From positions 1 through 30,137 of the forward strand of contig JBBQBH010000034.1 of assembly GCA_038317345.1 (NCBI GenBank): a stretch of DNA of 30,137 bases, written 5' to 3'. This DNA is from Mayfieldus sp038317345. GTDB taxonomy: Bacteria > Actinomycetota > Thermoleophilia > Solirubrobacterales > 70-9. The position numbers were made by a program, and so were the translations under genes. The notes below the pieces were generated by a model. The model saw only the letters and a list, made by a program, of their open reading frames with translations, was not told where the DNA came from and made no database searches. This document shows, one piece after another, positions 9,055-18,000 of the stretch (position 1 is the stretch's first letter; each line of letters begins with the position of its first letter).

Positions 9055-10178
9055 TCGACCGTCACCGGGGTGTAGTCGAGCAGCTTGCGCCATGTCTCGG
9101 TTCCGATCATCCCGTCGGCCAGCAGCCCCTTCTGCTGCTGGAAGGCGGCCACGGCAGCTTCCGTGCGGCTCGCGAAGATCCCGGTCACCGGTAGGTCGCT
9201 CTGCCCGGCCGCGATCAGGTGCTCCTGCGCCCAAACCACCAGGTCGCCCTTGCTTCCCTTCTTGATCAGCGGCAGCTCGAGGCTGGGCTGAACGCCCCTC
9301 ATGCGCCCCACTCTCTTGGCGAGCACGTCCCATTCGCTGCCCGTAGTTTCCTGCCATGACCACCAACTCACGCCGGTTGCCCCGTAGTTGATCGCATAGC
9401 GGCGGAACCTCTTCATCGTCCCCAGGCCCGGCGCCTCATAGGTCTGTCCGATCGGGTAGATCGGCCGCTGGTAGACCCGGTTGTAGAGGAAGGTGTGGGC
9501 ATAGATGTTGCCGACGCTGGTTCCGATCGTCTTCCAATACATCTGCGGCTGGTTGTACTGGGCGCCCCCGGGGCCCAGGAAGACCGAATAGGGAAACCCC
9601 GGGTGGTAGTCGACGTAGGGAAAGGCGGCCAATGAGACAGGGAAGTTGGGACCGACCTGCGAGCGCAGCTTGCGGATGTACTTGTCGGCCGACGCGTACT
9701 TGCCCTCGTACTGACCCTCGGCGTCGATGATCAGGCAGTCGGCCCCCTTTGCTTCCGCCGCGGCGCCGAGCTTGGCCTCTTTGTAGGGCGCGCTGCCGTA
9801 GACGAACTGCCAGGCGCAGACCTTCAGCCCGCCGGCGTGCAGAGCGGAGACCAGCGAGCTGGTGAACTGGCTCCAGCCGGTGGAGCCGTCGCTCGCCTTC
9901 ACGTAGACGGTCCCGATATGGGCGCGGTGGGCGCGGGCGATGATCTGCGGCACGTTGCCGCCGTTGGAGCGGCTGATGTACCAGATCCACATGCCCTGGG
10001 CGTCGAAGGCGCTGGCATTCGCGGTGCCGCTGCCCGGCGCCGGCACGGTGTCGGCGGCGGCCGGTTGTGCAATTGCGGCCGCCGTCGCCAGTGCGAGCAG
10101 CAGTGAGATCGCGCAGCGGGCGACCACGGCACGGCGCCAAGGCTGCCGACCGAGCTGCCAATAGGGGGCTGCGGTCAC
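8928..10178 (-). CDS. Exported glycoside-hydrolase-like barrel protein with peptidoglycan-binding domain
   Basis: From the GTG at 10178 (GGAG five bases upstream) the product is 416 aa. It starts with a twin-arginine-free signal peptide: a basic stretch, a hydrophobic ISLLLALATAAAIA core and an Ala-X-Ala site near residue 40. Residues about 50-290 look like a TIM-barrel of GH25/DUF-type: a GMWIWYISRS first strand, TVYVKASDGS, CLIIDAEGQYEG (Asp152, Glu154 as possible catalytic acids) and GATGVSWWSWQ near the end. Residues about 305-372 form a PG_binding_1 domain (KGSKGDLVVWAQEHL to GTETWRKLL). A basic, Pro-rich tail follows. It probably works on or at the cell wall; enzymatic activity is not proven. 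It sits between two paralogous secreted metalloproteases in the same orientation. The frame extends upstream to 10301 but without a plausible protein. Confidence 0.75.
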   Translation of the reverse strand: MTAAPYWQLGRQPWRRAVVARCAISLLLALATAAAIAQPAAADTVPAPGSGTANASAFDAQGMWIWYISRSNGGNVPQIIARAHRAHIGTVYVKASDGSTGWSQFTSSLVSALHAGGLKVCAWQFVYGSAPYKEAKLGAAAEAKGADCLIIDAEGQYEGKYASADKYIRKLRSQVGPNFPVSLAAFPYVDYHPGFPYSVFLGPGGAQYNQPQMYWKTIGTSVGNIYAHTFLYNRVYQRPIYPIGQTYEAPGLGTMKRFRRYAINYGATGVSWWSWQETTGSEWDVLAKRVGRMRGVQPSLELPLIKKGSKGDLVVWAQEHLIAAGQSDLPVTGIFASRTEAAVAAFQQQKGLLADGMIGTETWRKLLDYTPVTVEWGSPVYNRRSRSITARPGGADAPLSASLPPRRNEIDPGPRP

Positions 10179-10341
10179 GTCTTCTCCAACACGATGATGC
10201 GGGGGGCGCTGCGGTCGTGCGCTCCCGACGCACCCACCACGCCTCGCCCAAGGTTGCAGGCTTACTGCGGCTTTGTCGTCGCAGAAGCGCCAATGCCGCA
10301 CGCCCGCAAGATCCCTCTCACTCAGGCGGTGCCGTGTCGGG

Positions 10342-11502
10342 CTAGGGCCGCGTGACGCTGACCGTGAACGGCCCGGCCCCGCTGCGGCGGCGAACCTCGA
10401 CGCGAATCGAGCTCTGCCCGCACAGGTTCAGGTCGAGTTGCTCGCTGGAGCTACTGGAGGCTGCGCGGTCGATCACGCGCCGGCGAACCCTGAACCTGCG
10501 GTGGTGCTTTCTGAGGTGCTTGGCTGTGCGCAGCTTCGGACCGAGCAGGAAGAGGTCGTAGTTCGACCCCGCCGGCGGCCCATCGAGGCGAATCTCGACC
10601 TGGCCGTCGAGCGGCGTGGAGAAGCGGCGCTCGGCGGGGTTGCGGCGCGTCGGCCACATGCTCCCGTTCCAAACGGCGGTGGTCGGTTCTGTCCAGGGAC
10701 TGATGATGTCGGCCTCCAGCTTCGCCAACGAGCCCTGGGTGGGCTGCAGAAGCGAGCTGTAGCCCCACGGCACCGAAACGCCCGGGAAGTTGAGGTGCGC
10801 GTTTGACTCCGCAAAACCCTCGCCCGGGTTCTCCCAGTAGTGGTACTGCTCGTCACCGGGAAAGAGCTGGCCCTTGCGCGTGCCCTGGCAGACTCGCTCG
10901 TAGGTGGCCCAGCGCTTGGCGCCGGAGTCGAGCGCGGTCCACGGCGGGTTGACCCGGTTGTTGGCGATGTGGTGCCCGTACTCGTGGGCGATCGTGAAGT
11001 CGCGCGGCACGCCGTAGGAGGAACCGTCGTCGCCCGAGACGATCATCTCGCTGATCCCCGGGGCATAGCAGGCAAGCGCGCCCTGGCCACACATGTCCGT
11101 GACCTCCGTGGGACTGGCGACATATACAGACAATGTGTTCATCTCGGGCCCGTGGATGAGGCCGCCGAGCACGTTGACGACGCTCTGCATCTGCTCGTCC
11201 GTGTAATAGGTCGAAGACACTTCGACCTGCTCGCCGCCGAGCACCGGGTAGGAGTTCTCGCGCAGGGCCGGGCCGTCGATGCGGCTGAGCAGGGGCCGGT
11301 TGTGGATCAGGGTGTCTGGAAAGGGGCCGGCGGGGCCGGGTAGCTCGAGTGTCGAACCCTCGGCCAGCGGCGAACGGGTCGCAGCGCCGGCCGCGGGGGG
11401 CAAAACCAGCGACGCCGCCAGGCACAGCAGGGCGGCCAGCGCCGCTCTCGCTGAGCGCCCGCCAAATCCCGTCGTGAGTCGAGTCCCCTCGCCGAAGTTC
11501 AC
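10342..11502 (-). CDS. Secreted HEYGHH zinc metalloprotease-like protein, intact paralogue
   Basis: The 386-aa product begins at a GTG (11502) and has a signal peptide: a basic N-terminus, the core ALAALLCLAASLVLP and a likely cleavage after AAGAA near residue 42. The middle carries a gluzincin zinc site, HEYGHH (His173, Glu174, His177), with NPGEGFAES downstream supplying Glu228 or Glu232 as third ligand. Cysteines at MCGQGALAC and VCQG are shared with the frameshifted neighbour and may form disulfides. Residues about 270-386 look like a beta-sandwich tail of pre-peptidase C type (STPLDGQVEIRLDGP). I do not recognise a named family beyond zinc metallopeptidase. It is transcribed away from the SGNH hydrolase gene and toward the peptidoglycan-binding protein, with a 163-bp spacer that shows no gene. 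Confidence 0.75.
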   Translation of the reverse strand: MNFGEGTRLTTGFGGRSARAALAALLCLAASLVLPPAAGAATRSPLAEGSTLELPGPAGPFPDTLIHNRPLLSRIDGPALRENSYPVLGGEQVEVSSTYYTDEQMQSVVNVLGGLIHGPEMNTLSVYVASPTEVTDMCGQGALACYAPGISEMIVSGDDGSSYGVPRDFTIAHEYGHHIANNRVNPPWTALDSGAKRWATYERVCQGTRKGQLFPGDEQYHYWENPGEGFAESNAHLNFPGVSVPWGYSSLLQPTQGSLAKLEADIISPWTEPTTAVWNGSMWPTRRNPAERRFSTPLDGQVEIRLDGPPAGSNYDLFLLGPKLRTAKHLRKHHRRFRVRRRVIDRAASSSSSEQLDLNLCGQSSIRVEVRRRSGAGPFTVSVTRP

Positions 11503-11622
11503 CTCGATCGAATCGGTGCCTGCGAGGCACGGTCAGAGCGATCTGGCCGGATGTCTCATCGAATTCGCTGATCTTGGGCAGGGGATTGCAGGCCAGGCGT
11601 GGTCCGCTAGCGTGGATGCGAC
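11503..11622. promoter_or_regulatory. Divergent spacer with a short hairpin
   Basis: This 120-bp region separates the metalloprotease (minus) from the SGNH hydrolase (plus), so promoters for both should lie here. A perfect 6-bp stem with a 3-base loop (gtgcct at 11516-11521, aggcac at 11525-11530) sits 14 bp from the metalloprotease start. No confident -35/-10 pair was recognised. Confidence 0.35.
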
Positions 11623-12249
11623 TTGCGCTCTCGAGCGAGCAAGGGCGGGCGGCCAGGCCGCAGGGCCGCGGCCTTCGCGGGCCTGGCGCTAGTGCTGTCG
11701 GGGGTGGCGTCGCAGGCTGCCGCCAGGCACGATCGCGCCCGCCCACTGGTGTTCGTGAACGGCGACTCGCTTGCCGTCGGCACCGAGCCGTACCTGCCCG
11801 GTGATCTGCACGGCTTCAACCTGCGCCAGTCCGCATCGATCTCCCGCCACGCGCCCCAGGGGGTCGAGCTGCTGCGCCACCTGGGCAAGTTCCCGCGCGT
11901 GGTCGTGATCAGCCTCGGGACCAACGATGACCCGCATGCCGTCGGCACATTTCGCTCTGCGGTGCGCTCGACGATCCATCTCGCCGGCCGCCGTCGCTGC
12001 GTGGTCTGGGCCAACATCGTGCGCCCACCGGTGGGCGGGGCGAGCTACGCGGGCTACAACCATGTGCTCGCGCAGCAGAACCGTCGGCACCGAAACATGC
12101 GGGTCGTCAAGTGGACCCGGATCGTCCGCGACCACTCGCTGTCGCTCTCCGCGGACGGCGTCCATCCCACCGCCGACGGCTACAAGATCCGCGCCCGGGC
12201 AATCGCCCGCGAGGTCAAAAGCTGCGCAGGACGGCGAGCGGGGCACTGA
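11623..12249 (+). CDS. Exported SGNH/GDSL-family hydrolase
   Basis: The 208-aa product starts at a TTG and has an export segment (RRAAAFAGLALVLSGVASQAA, about residues 13-33). The SGNH blocks are visible: GDSLAVG with nucleophile Ser49, GTND at 99-102 (Asn101) and DGVHP with Asp178 and His181. Enzymes of this fold are esterases or lipases, often acting on acetylated sugars or peptidoglycan O-acetyl groups. The position beside exported wall-associated proteins favours an envelope substrate, which is inference. The start codon is not certain because no strong Shine-Dalgarno is seen and no ATG is in frame. Its 3' end overlaps the convergent second SGNH gene by 35 bp. Confidence 0.75.
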   Translation: MRSRASKGGRPGRRAAAFAGLALVLSGVASQAAARHDRARPLVFVNGDSLAVGTEPYLPGDLHGFNLRQSASISRHAPQGVELLRHLGKFPRVVVISLGTNDDPHAVGTFRSAVRSTIHLAGRRRCVVWANIVRPPVGGASYAGYNHVLAQQNRRHRNMRVVKWTRIVRDHSLSLSADGVHPTADGYKIRARAIAREVKSCAGRRAGH

Positions 12250-13021
12250 CCACCTGCCGGACCGCGGCGGCGAGACGCTGCCCCTCCAGCTCGAGCGCAG
12301 CAAACAACACGGCTGGGTTCGACAGGCCAAGCCTCGCCCAGTCGACCTTCGGCTGCCGGGGCGACGATGGAGCCGCCTGCCCTGCGAGCGGCGACTCACC
12401 CTCGGGCGCGCCGCTCGCCGGCGGCACCGAGGCGCTGCCCGAGAAGCAGCCGAGGATCCCCTGCGCGATCAGCTGCGCGCGGGTCGAGTAGCCGGTCGCT
12501 GTCGCGTGCACCCCGTCGGGCCCCAGGAGTCCCGGGGTCGAGAGCGCCGCCGCCCGCCAGTCGACCAGCTGCGTGGGCGGCGAGCCGACGGCGAAGTCCC
12601 GTACGGCGCCATTCAGCCCGTCGATCGAGACGCCGTTGTAGGGCGGGCGTTTGAGGGTCGCGACGACCACACAGCGCCCCCCGACGATCGAGCGAACCGC
12701 GGTCAGGTCGGCGGCAAGCACCTGCGGTTGGGCGGGGTCGTCGTTGGTCCCCAGATCGAAGACGACGACCTGGTCGCTGCTCTGTAGTCGCGATCGCAGG
12801 ATCGCCACGCCGGTGGAGCTTGGACGGCTGGTCTGGGCGTCGACGGTGAGCGGAATGCCACGCAGCAGTCCTCGCAGGTAGGGCGAGGTGCCGACTTCGA
12901 GGCTGTCGCCGACCACGAGCACGCCTCCGGCCGCTGATGCGGGCGGCTGCGACGCCCAGAAGATGACGGCGACGGCGATCAGCATCGCCAAGCGCCCTGT
13001 CCTTGGCCGCGCCTTCCTCAT
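12215..13021 (-). CDS. Second exported SGNH/GDSL-family hydrolase
   Basis: From the ATG at 13021 the product is 268 aa. A TTG at 13063 is in frame but gives a less signal-like start. A membrane/signal segment (LAMLIAVAVIFWASQPPASA) is followed by SGNH blocks GDSLEVG (Asp39, Ser40), LGTNDDP and DGVHA (Asp169, His172). The first ~190 residues resemble the neighbouring SGNH protein across the conserved blocks (both share GTSPYL/GTEPYL and GTNDDP), so the two are diverged paralogues arranged tail to tail. Residues about 190-268 form an extra Pro/Ser/Ala-rich linker plus a short helical tail not present in the other copy. Function is probably carbohydrate or cell-wall ester hydrolysis; the substrate is unknown. 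Confidence 0.78.
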   Translation of the reverse strand: MRKARPRTGRLAMLIAVAVIFWASQPPASAAGGVLVVGDSLEVGTSPYLRGLLRGIPLTVDAQTSRPSSTGVAILRSRLQSSDQVVVFDLGTNDDPAQPQVLAADLTAVRSIVGGRCVVVATLKRPPYNGVSIDGLNGAVRDFAVGSPPTQLVDWRAAALSTPGLLGPDGVHATATGYSTRAQLIAQGILGCFSGSASVPPASGAPEGESPLAGQAAPSSPRQPKVDWARLGLSNPAVLFAALELEGQRLAAAVRQVVSAPLAVLRSF

Positions 13022-13090
13022 TTTGAGGATGGGGGAGTACAGAAAAGGCAAACGAATGGCCAAATATCTGGCAAGAATGTTCGCGGGTGT

Positions 13091-14755
13091 GTGCCAGACT
13101 CGAACAAGGGGAACTTTGGCGAATCGATGATCTCAGGGACGATTCTCATCGAAGCTGTGACGGGCGCGTCAATGAGGGCGTTCTTCACCGACTGGTATCC
13201 GGTCTTCGGCGTCTTCTTCATGGCCGCGTTGCTGGGCATCTTCATCCTTATCTACAAGGGGACGCTGGGCGCGACGCGGCCCGAAACGGTGAAGGCGACC
13301 CACGGGGGAACGGTGCTCTGGGAGGAGGTCCAGGGAGTCGACGCGGCCAAGTCGGAGCTTCTCGACGTCACCGAGTGGCTGAAGGACCCCGACCGCTTCG
13401 AGGCGCTCGGCGCCAGGGCGCCGCGGGGCGTCCTGCTCTACGGCCCACCCGGCACCGGCAAGACGATGCTCGCTCGTGCGGTGGCCGCCCAGGCGGGGGT
13501 GGACTTCTTCTCCGCCTCGGGCTCGAGCTTCGTGGAGATGTTCGTGGGCCGCGGCGCAGCCCGCATTCGCCGCTTGTTCAGGGAGGCGCGCAAGGGCGGG
13601 CGCGCGGTGGTCTTCATCGACGAGCTGGACGCTGTCGGGGGGCATCGCGGCTCCGGCGCCGGCGATGGCGGAACCAGCGAGCGCGAGCAGGCGCTGAACC
13701 AGCTGCTGGTCGAGCTCGACGGCTTCGAGCGCGACCCCGGCACGGTGATCGTGATCGCAGCCTCCAACAACGTCGAAAAGCTTGATCCGGCGCTGCTGCG
13801 ACCGGGACGATTCGACCGCCAGGTCCTGGTCGCCCCGCCGGACCGCGACGGCCGCGAGGCGATCCTCCATGCGCACGCTCGCAACAAGCCGTTGGGGCCA
13901 GATCTCGACCTCACCGACGTCGCCCGAAAGACGACCGGGATGACCGGGGCGCAGCTCGCGAACGCGCTCAACGAAGCGGCGATCATCGCCGGCCGCCTGG
14001 GGCATGAGGCGATGGCGCGCGACGATCTCGACGAGGCCCTGCTGCGCCAGTCGGTGGGCTCGCAACAGGCGCGCCGGCTGACCGACAAGGAGCGCCGCAT
14101 CGTCGCCTACCACGAGGCCGGCCACGCCCTCTGCCGGCGCCTGGTCGGGCTCGACCCGCCGGAGATCATGAGCATCGTGCCGCGCGGGCCGGCGCTCGGT
14201 TTCGTCGCCAGCGCGCCCAGCGAGGACCGCTATCTGAACTCCCGCAAGCAGCTTCTGTCCGAGGTGGTCACGGCGCTGGGTGGGCGCGCCGCCGAGGAGG
14301 AGATCTTCGGCGAGGCCTATTCGGGGGCCGCCGACGACCTGTCCCGTGTGCACAAGATCTGCGTGCAAATGGTCACCGAGTTCGGGATGACGGTGGCGAC
14401 CGAGCCCCTGGAGGGGACGCCGCTGGCGCTGCCGACCGGCGATTACGCGCTGTCGGACGCGACGCGACGCGACGTCGACCTCAACGCGCAGGCGCTCGCC
14501 GAGATGGCCTTCAGCCGCGCCCGCCAGCTTTTGGCGCTGAACCGCGACTGCCTCGTCCACCTCGCCACCAACGTGCTCGAGCGGGAGACGCTGACCCGCG
14601 AGGACCTCGACGACATCTTCGACGCGCACGAGCTCAGCACCGCCCTTCTCCCCCAGGAGGCCGGATTCGTCGAGTTCGGGGGCGCGGCGGAAATACCCGC
14701 TCCGCACCTCTCCTCGAAGCCAGCCGAGCCCGAGGACCCTCAGAGCAAGCAGTAG
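13091..14755 (+). CDS. FtsH-like membrane AAA+ zinc protease with shortened N-terminus
   Basis: The 554-aa protein is a fused AAA ATPase and M41 peptidase. Walker A GPPGTGKT is at 118-125, Walker B with Asp177-Glu178 is in VVFIDELDAVG, a second region of homology ends in RPGRFDRQV, the zinc site HEAGH is at 341-345, and the third ligand is likely Asp416 in SGAADDLS. FtsH degrades misfolded membrane proteins and selected soluble regulators from the cytoplasmic face. Only one membrane helix is evident (about 36-55), and the AAA domain begins near residue 75, so the usual extracytoplasmic domain between two helices is missing. The protein is shorter than typical FtsH (about 600-650 aa) and may be a specialised paralogue. 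The start may instead be the ATG at 13127, which has AGGGGA 15 bases upstream. Confidence 0.85.
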   Translation: MPDSNKGNFGESMISGTILIEAVTGASMRAFFTDWYPVFGVFFMAALLGIFILIYKGTLGATRPETVKATHGGTVLWEEVQGVDAAKSELLDVTEWLKDPDRFEALGARAPRGVLLYGPPGTGKTMLARAVAAQAGVDFFSASGSSFVEMFVGRGAARIRRLFREARKGGRAVVFIDELDAVGGHRGSGAGDGGTSEREQALNQLLVELDGFERDPGTVIVIAASNNVEKLDPALLRPGRFDRQVLVAPPDRDGREAILHAHARNKPLGPDLDLTDVARKTTGMTGAQLANALNEAAIIAGRLGHEAMARDDLDEALLRQSVGSQQARRLTDKERRIVAYHEAGHALCRRLVGLDPPEIMSIVPRGPALGFVASAPSEDRYLNSRKQLLSEVVTALGGRAAEEEIFGEAYSGAADDLSRVHKICVQMVTEFGMTVATEPLEGTPLALPTGDYALSDATRRDVDLNAQALAEMAFSRARQLLALNRDCLVHLATNVLERETLTREDLDDIFDAHELSTALLPQEAGFVEFGGAAEIPAPHLSSKPAEPEDPQSKQ

Positions 14756-14758
14756 CAG

Positions 14759-14779
14759 CGGCGAGCAGGGTTCTCGCCG
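14759..14779 (+). terminator. Hairpin just after the FtsH-like gene
   Basis: A 7-bp perfect GC-rich stem (cggcgag with ctcgccg) and a 7-base loop start four bases after the stop codon. No T-run follows, so it is at best a weak intrinsic terminator or an RNA 3'-end stabiliser. Confidence 0.4.
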
Positions 14780-15031
14780 TTGACCTACGGCGAGGGCATA
14801 ATGCCGCGCCAGGGAAGGTTTCTTCCCGCATTGCCCGGTCAACAAGGAGGAGATCGGCGCGCTTTGCGCACGCAGAACCCCTGCTATTGGGTAGATGCCC
14901 GGCCAGGAAAGTCCGCTTCAGGCAGTGCTGCTCTCAGGAATGGCCAAAGCCACACCGATGAGATCCTGATGGACAGGCACGAATGCAACCGGGCGCGGCC
15001 GGCGGCCGCGACGTTCGCGTGAGCTAGATCG
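14780..15031 (+). other. Leader region of the MMPL gene, possible structured RNA
   Basis: This stretch has no convincing protein and is too long for a simple promoter in a genome packed this tightly. It contains a gggaa/ttccc hairpin near 14813-14830, conserved-RNA-like unpaired purine strings (ccaggaaagtccgc near 14900) and a strong GC-rich hairpin (14994-15010) just ahead of the MMPL start. I compared it by eye with RNase P RNA, tmRNA, cobalamin and c-di-GMP riboswitch consensus features, and none fits well. It may be a riboswitch or small RNA of unknown class, or simply a long 5' leader. Confidence 0.3.
14994..15010 (+). promoter_or_regulatory. GC hairpin 21 bp before the MMPL start
   Basis: A perfect 7-bp stem (cgcggcc with ggccgcg) and a 3-base loop lie immediately upstream of the ribosome-binding region of the exporter gene. 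The position would suit an attenuator or a translation-control element; no T-run is present. Confidence 0.35.
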
Positions 15032-18000
15032 ATGTCGCGCTGGGCAATCGCCAACCCGCGCCGCGCCCTCGCCGTCTGGGGTGCGATCGCCGGCATCCTC
15101 GCCCTGATCGGCATCGGGGTCGGCAATCGCCTGCACCGGACCAACATCCTGATCCCGGATACGCAGGCGGGCAAGGCCGAGAGCCTGCAGAGCTCGCGCT
15201 TCGGTGACAGCTGGGGCGCCCTGATCCTGCTCAAGGGACCGGACTCTGCATTGCGGCGCCAGGGCCCGCGCCTCGCCAACAGTCTCGAGCGCCAGCGCCA
15301 TATCTCTGTGACGAGCCCGTGGACCCCCGGCCTGGGCAAGGCGCTTCGCCCGCATCGCGGCCAGGCTCTGCTGTTGGTTCGCATCCAGGAACCGTTCGAG
15401 CAGACCAGCGGCGAGGCGGTCCCGCGCATTCGCGACCAGCTCGACCACCAAGTCAAAGCACCGGTCGTCGCTCATATGACCGGCTTCCCCGACATCGCCA
15501 ACGCAATCCACAGCGGCACCGTGAAGGCGATCGAGAAGGCCGAGCTGATCGCGGCCCCGTTGCTGATCATCATCCTGCTGCTGGTTTTCCGAAGCCCAGT
15601 GGCCGCCGCTGTGCCGCTGGCGCTCGGCATGACCACAGTTGGCGCAGCGGGCGGCGTCCTCGACCTGATCAACCGCTTCGCGGTCCTCGACGTCGTCTCG
15701 TTCAACCTCGCCTCGATGATGGGGCTGGCGCTCGGCGTCGACTACTCACTGCTTCTTGTGTCGAGATTCCGCGAAGAGCTGGCCACCGGTCAGGAGGTCC
15801 GGTTCGCGGCCCAGACAGCGGCCAACACGGCCGGGCACACCGTCCGCTTCGCCGGCCTGGCGCTCGGCGTTGCGATGGTGGCTGCACTGTTGATCTCCCC
15901 GGGCACGATCATGCTTTCCAGCGCCGTGGGTGTTCTGGTCGCCGCCGTCCTCAGCGTGATCACGGCCAACACGGCGCTCCCGGCGACGTTGATGCTGCTC
16001 GGCAAGAAGATCAACGCCTACCGCTTCGGACGCGGCTCGGGCGAGAGGTCCGGGATCGCCGGGGCGGCGCTCACCGCGCTGCGGCGCCCGGCGCTGGCCG
16101 CCGGCCTCGTCCTGGTCCTCGTGATCGCCCTCGCGGCGCCCGCGCTCGCGATCGAGACCGGCCCGCCGGATCCCCGGATCCTGCCCGACAGCTCCCGTGA
16201 GAAGCAGGACTTCGACGCCATTCAGCAGACGCTTGGCGACGGTTGGGGGGCTCCATACGAGATCACCGTCGCAGCAGACAATGGGGCGATCACCAGCCCC
16301 TCCCGGCTGAAGCAAATCCAGAAGTTCCAGAACAAGCTCGCCGACAACAAACGGGTGCTGGCGGTCTTCGGCCCCGGTCTGATCTCCCGGCAGACCGCAC
16401 CCCTTCGCGACGCGTCCGGGCAGCTCGCAAAGGGGCGCAAGCAGCTGGCCCATAGCCAGGTCGCGCTGGGTCGACTGAATCGAGGGCTGGGTAAAGCCGC
16501 AACCGGCACGGTCCAGCTGCGAGCTGGCATCGCCACGGCAAGCGCGGGGGCGAGCAAGCTTGCCTCTGGCGGGAACAGCGCCCAGGAGGGTGCGCTCCAG
16601 CTCCAGGCCGGCCTCGCTACCTCGCAGCAGGGGGCCTCGCTTCTGGAGGCCGGACTGAGCCGCAGCTCCCCCGGCCTCGCAAAGCTCGCCCGGGGCGCGA
16701 GCCACACCCGGGCAGGGGTCGGCAGCCTGCGCTCCGGCATCTTGCGGATCCGTCGCGGCGCCGCGAACGGGCTTCCGCGGCTCAACAAGCTGCGTAAGCA
16801 GCTGCAGGACGCGCAGAGCGGCCTCAACAAGCTGCGTCAACCGGTCGGCGTCGCCACCACAAACCTCAACAAGGCGCTGGCCGCGCTGGACGCAATGGGG
16901 CCGGTGGCCAGGACTGACCCGAAGTACTTCGAGACCTATCAGGCGGTCGACGCCGCCGCAGCGGCAATCTCGGGCAACGATTCACTCACCGGCCAGCCGG
17001 CCTCACCCGGCTACGACGGCCTCGACGCCGGGCTCGCCGCGGCCAGCGACGGCGCCGGGCAGGCCGCCGACGCCGTGTCGAAGATCCACAGCCGGACGGT
17101 CAAGTTGATCAACGGCACGAAGAAGCTGACCCGCGGGACCAACGACCTGCGACAGGCATTAACGCGGATCAGCGCCGGGGCATCGCAGCTCAACCAGGGC
17201 GGCAGCAAGGCGATCGCGGGTGCCGGAAGCCTGAGCTCGGGCCTCGCCCGCCTGGACGGCGGAGCCGGCAGCCTGGCCACCGGGGTCGGCAGCCTGCAGA
17301 GCGGTGCAAACGCCCTGGCCACCGGGTTGAGTACCGGCAACTCCAAGACCACCCAGCTTGTCTCCGGCCTTCAGCGGCTGAAGCGGGGTGTGGTCACCTT
17401 CCAGGCGCGAACCGCGCAATCGAGCAAGCAGCTACAGCAGACCGGGCGGCTCAGCAAGGTCCTGGGCTCCGGCTACGCGACCTTGGCGGCGGTCGACAGC
17501 GCCAGCTCCGCCACACGCTCGGCCGCAAGCCAGGCCGTGAACCTCGACCAAGGGGGCACGGCGGCGCGGATCCTCGTCGTCGAGCACGGCAACTCCGACC
17601 GAGCCGGCGACCCGTTGCGAAAGCAGCTGGAGACGGATGCCGCCGCACTGGGCCGTGAGACCGGTGCCCAGGTCCGGGTCGGTGGTCCGGCCGCGGACCT
17701 GCAGGACTTCGACACCGCTATCGCGACTCGCTTCCCGTGGTTGGTGCTGGTCCTTTGCGTGGTCACCTTCCTGGTCCTGATCCCGCTGCTGCGCTCGGTG
17801 CTCCTGCCACTGATCGCGGTCGCCTTGAACGTTCTCACGGTCGCCGCGGCGCTCGGCGTGCTCACCCTCTGCTTCACGGGCAGCGCGCCGCTCGGCGGCC
17901 CGGGCTTCGTCGACGACATCATGCGAACGTCGATCTTCAGCCTCGTCTTCGCGCTCTCGATCGACTACGAGGTCTTCCTGCTGGCGCGCATGCGCGAGGG

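Noticed and set aside
9055..9366. N-terminal extension of the frameshifted metalloprotease
   Set aside because: It lies inside the coding region of the peptidoglycan-binding protein in another frame and has no protein-like composition.
14780..14802. TTGACC and CATAAT as a sigma-70-type promoter
   Set aside because: The spacing is only 11 bp, far below the usual 16-18 bp.
13169..14845. 558-codon minus-strand frame opposite the FtsH-like gene
   Set aside because: The plus strand carries Walker and zinc motifs; the minus frame is a codon-periodicity shadow.
14880..14960. RNase P RNA or cobalamin riboswitch, suggested by ccaggaaagtccgc
   Set aside because: The flanking conserved blocks of either RNA are missing, so the resemblance is only a short string.
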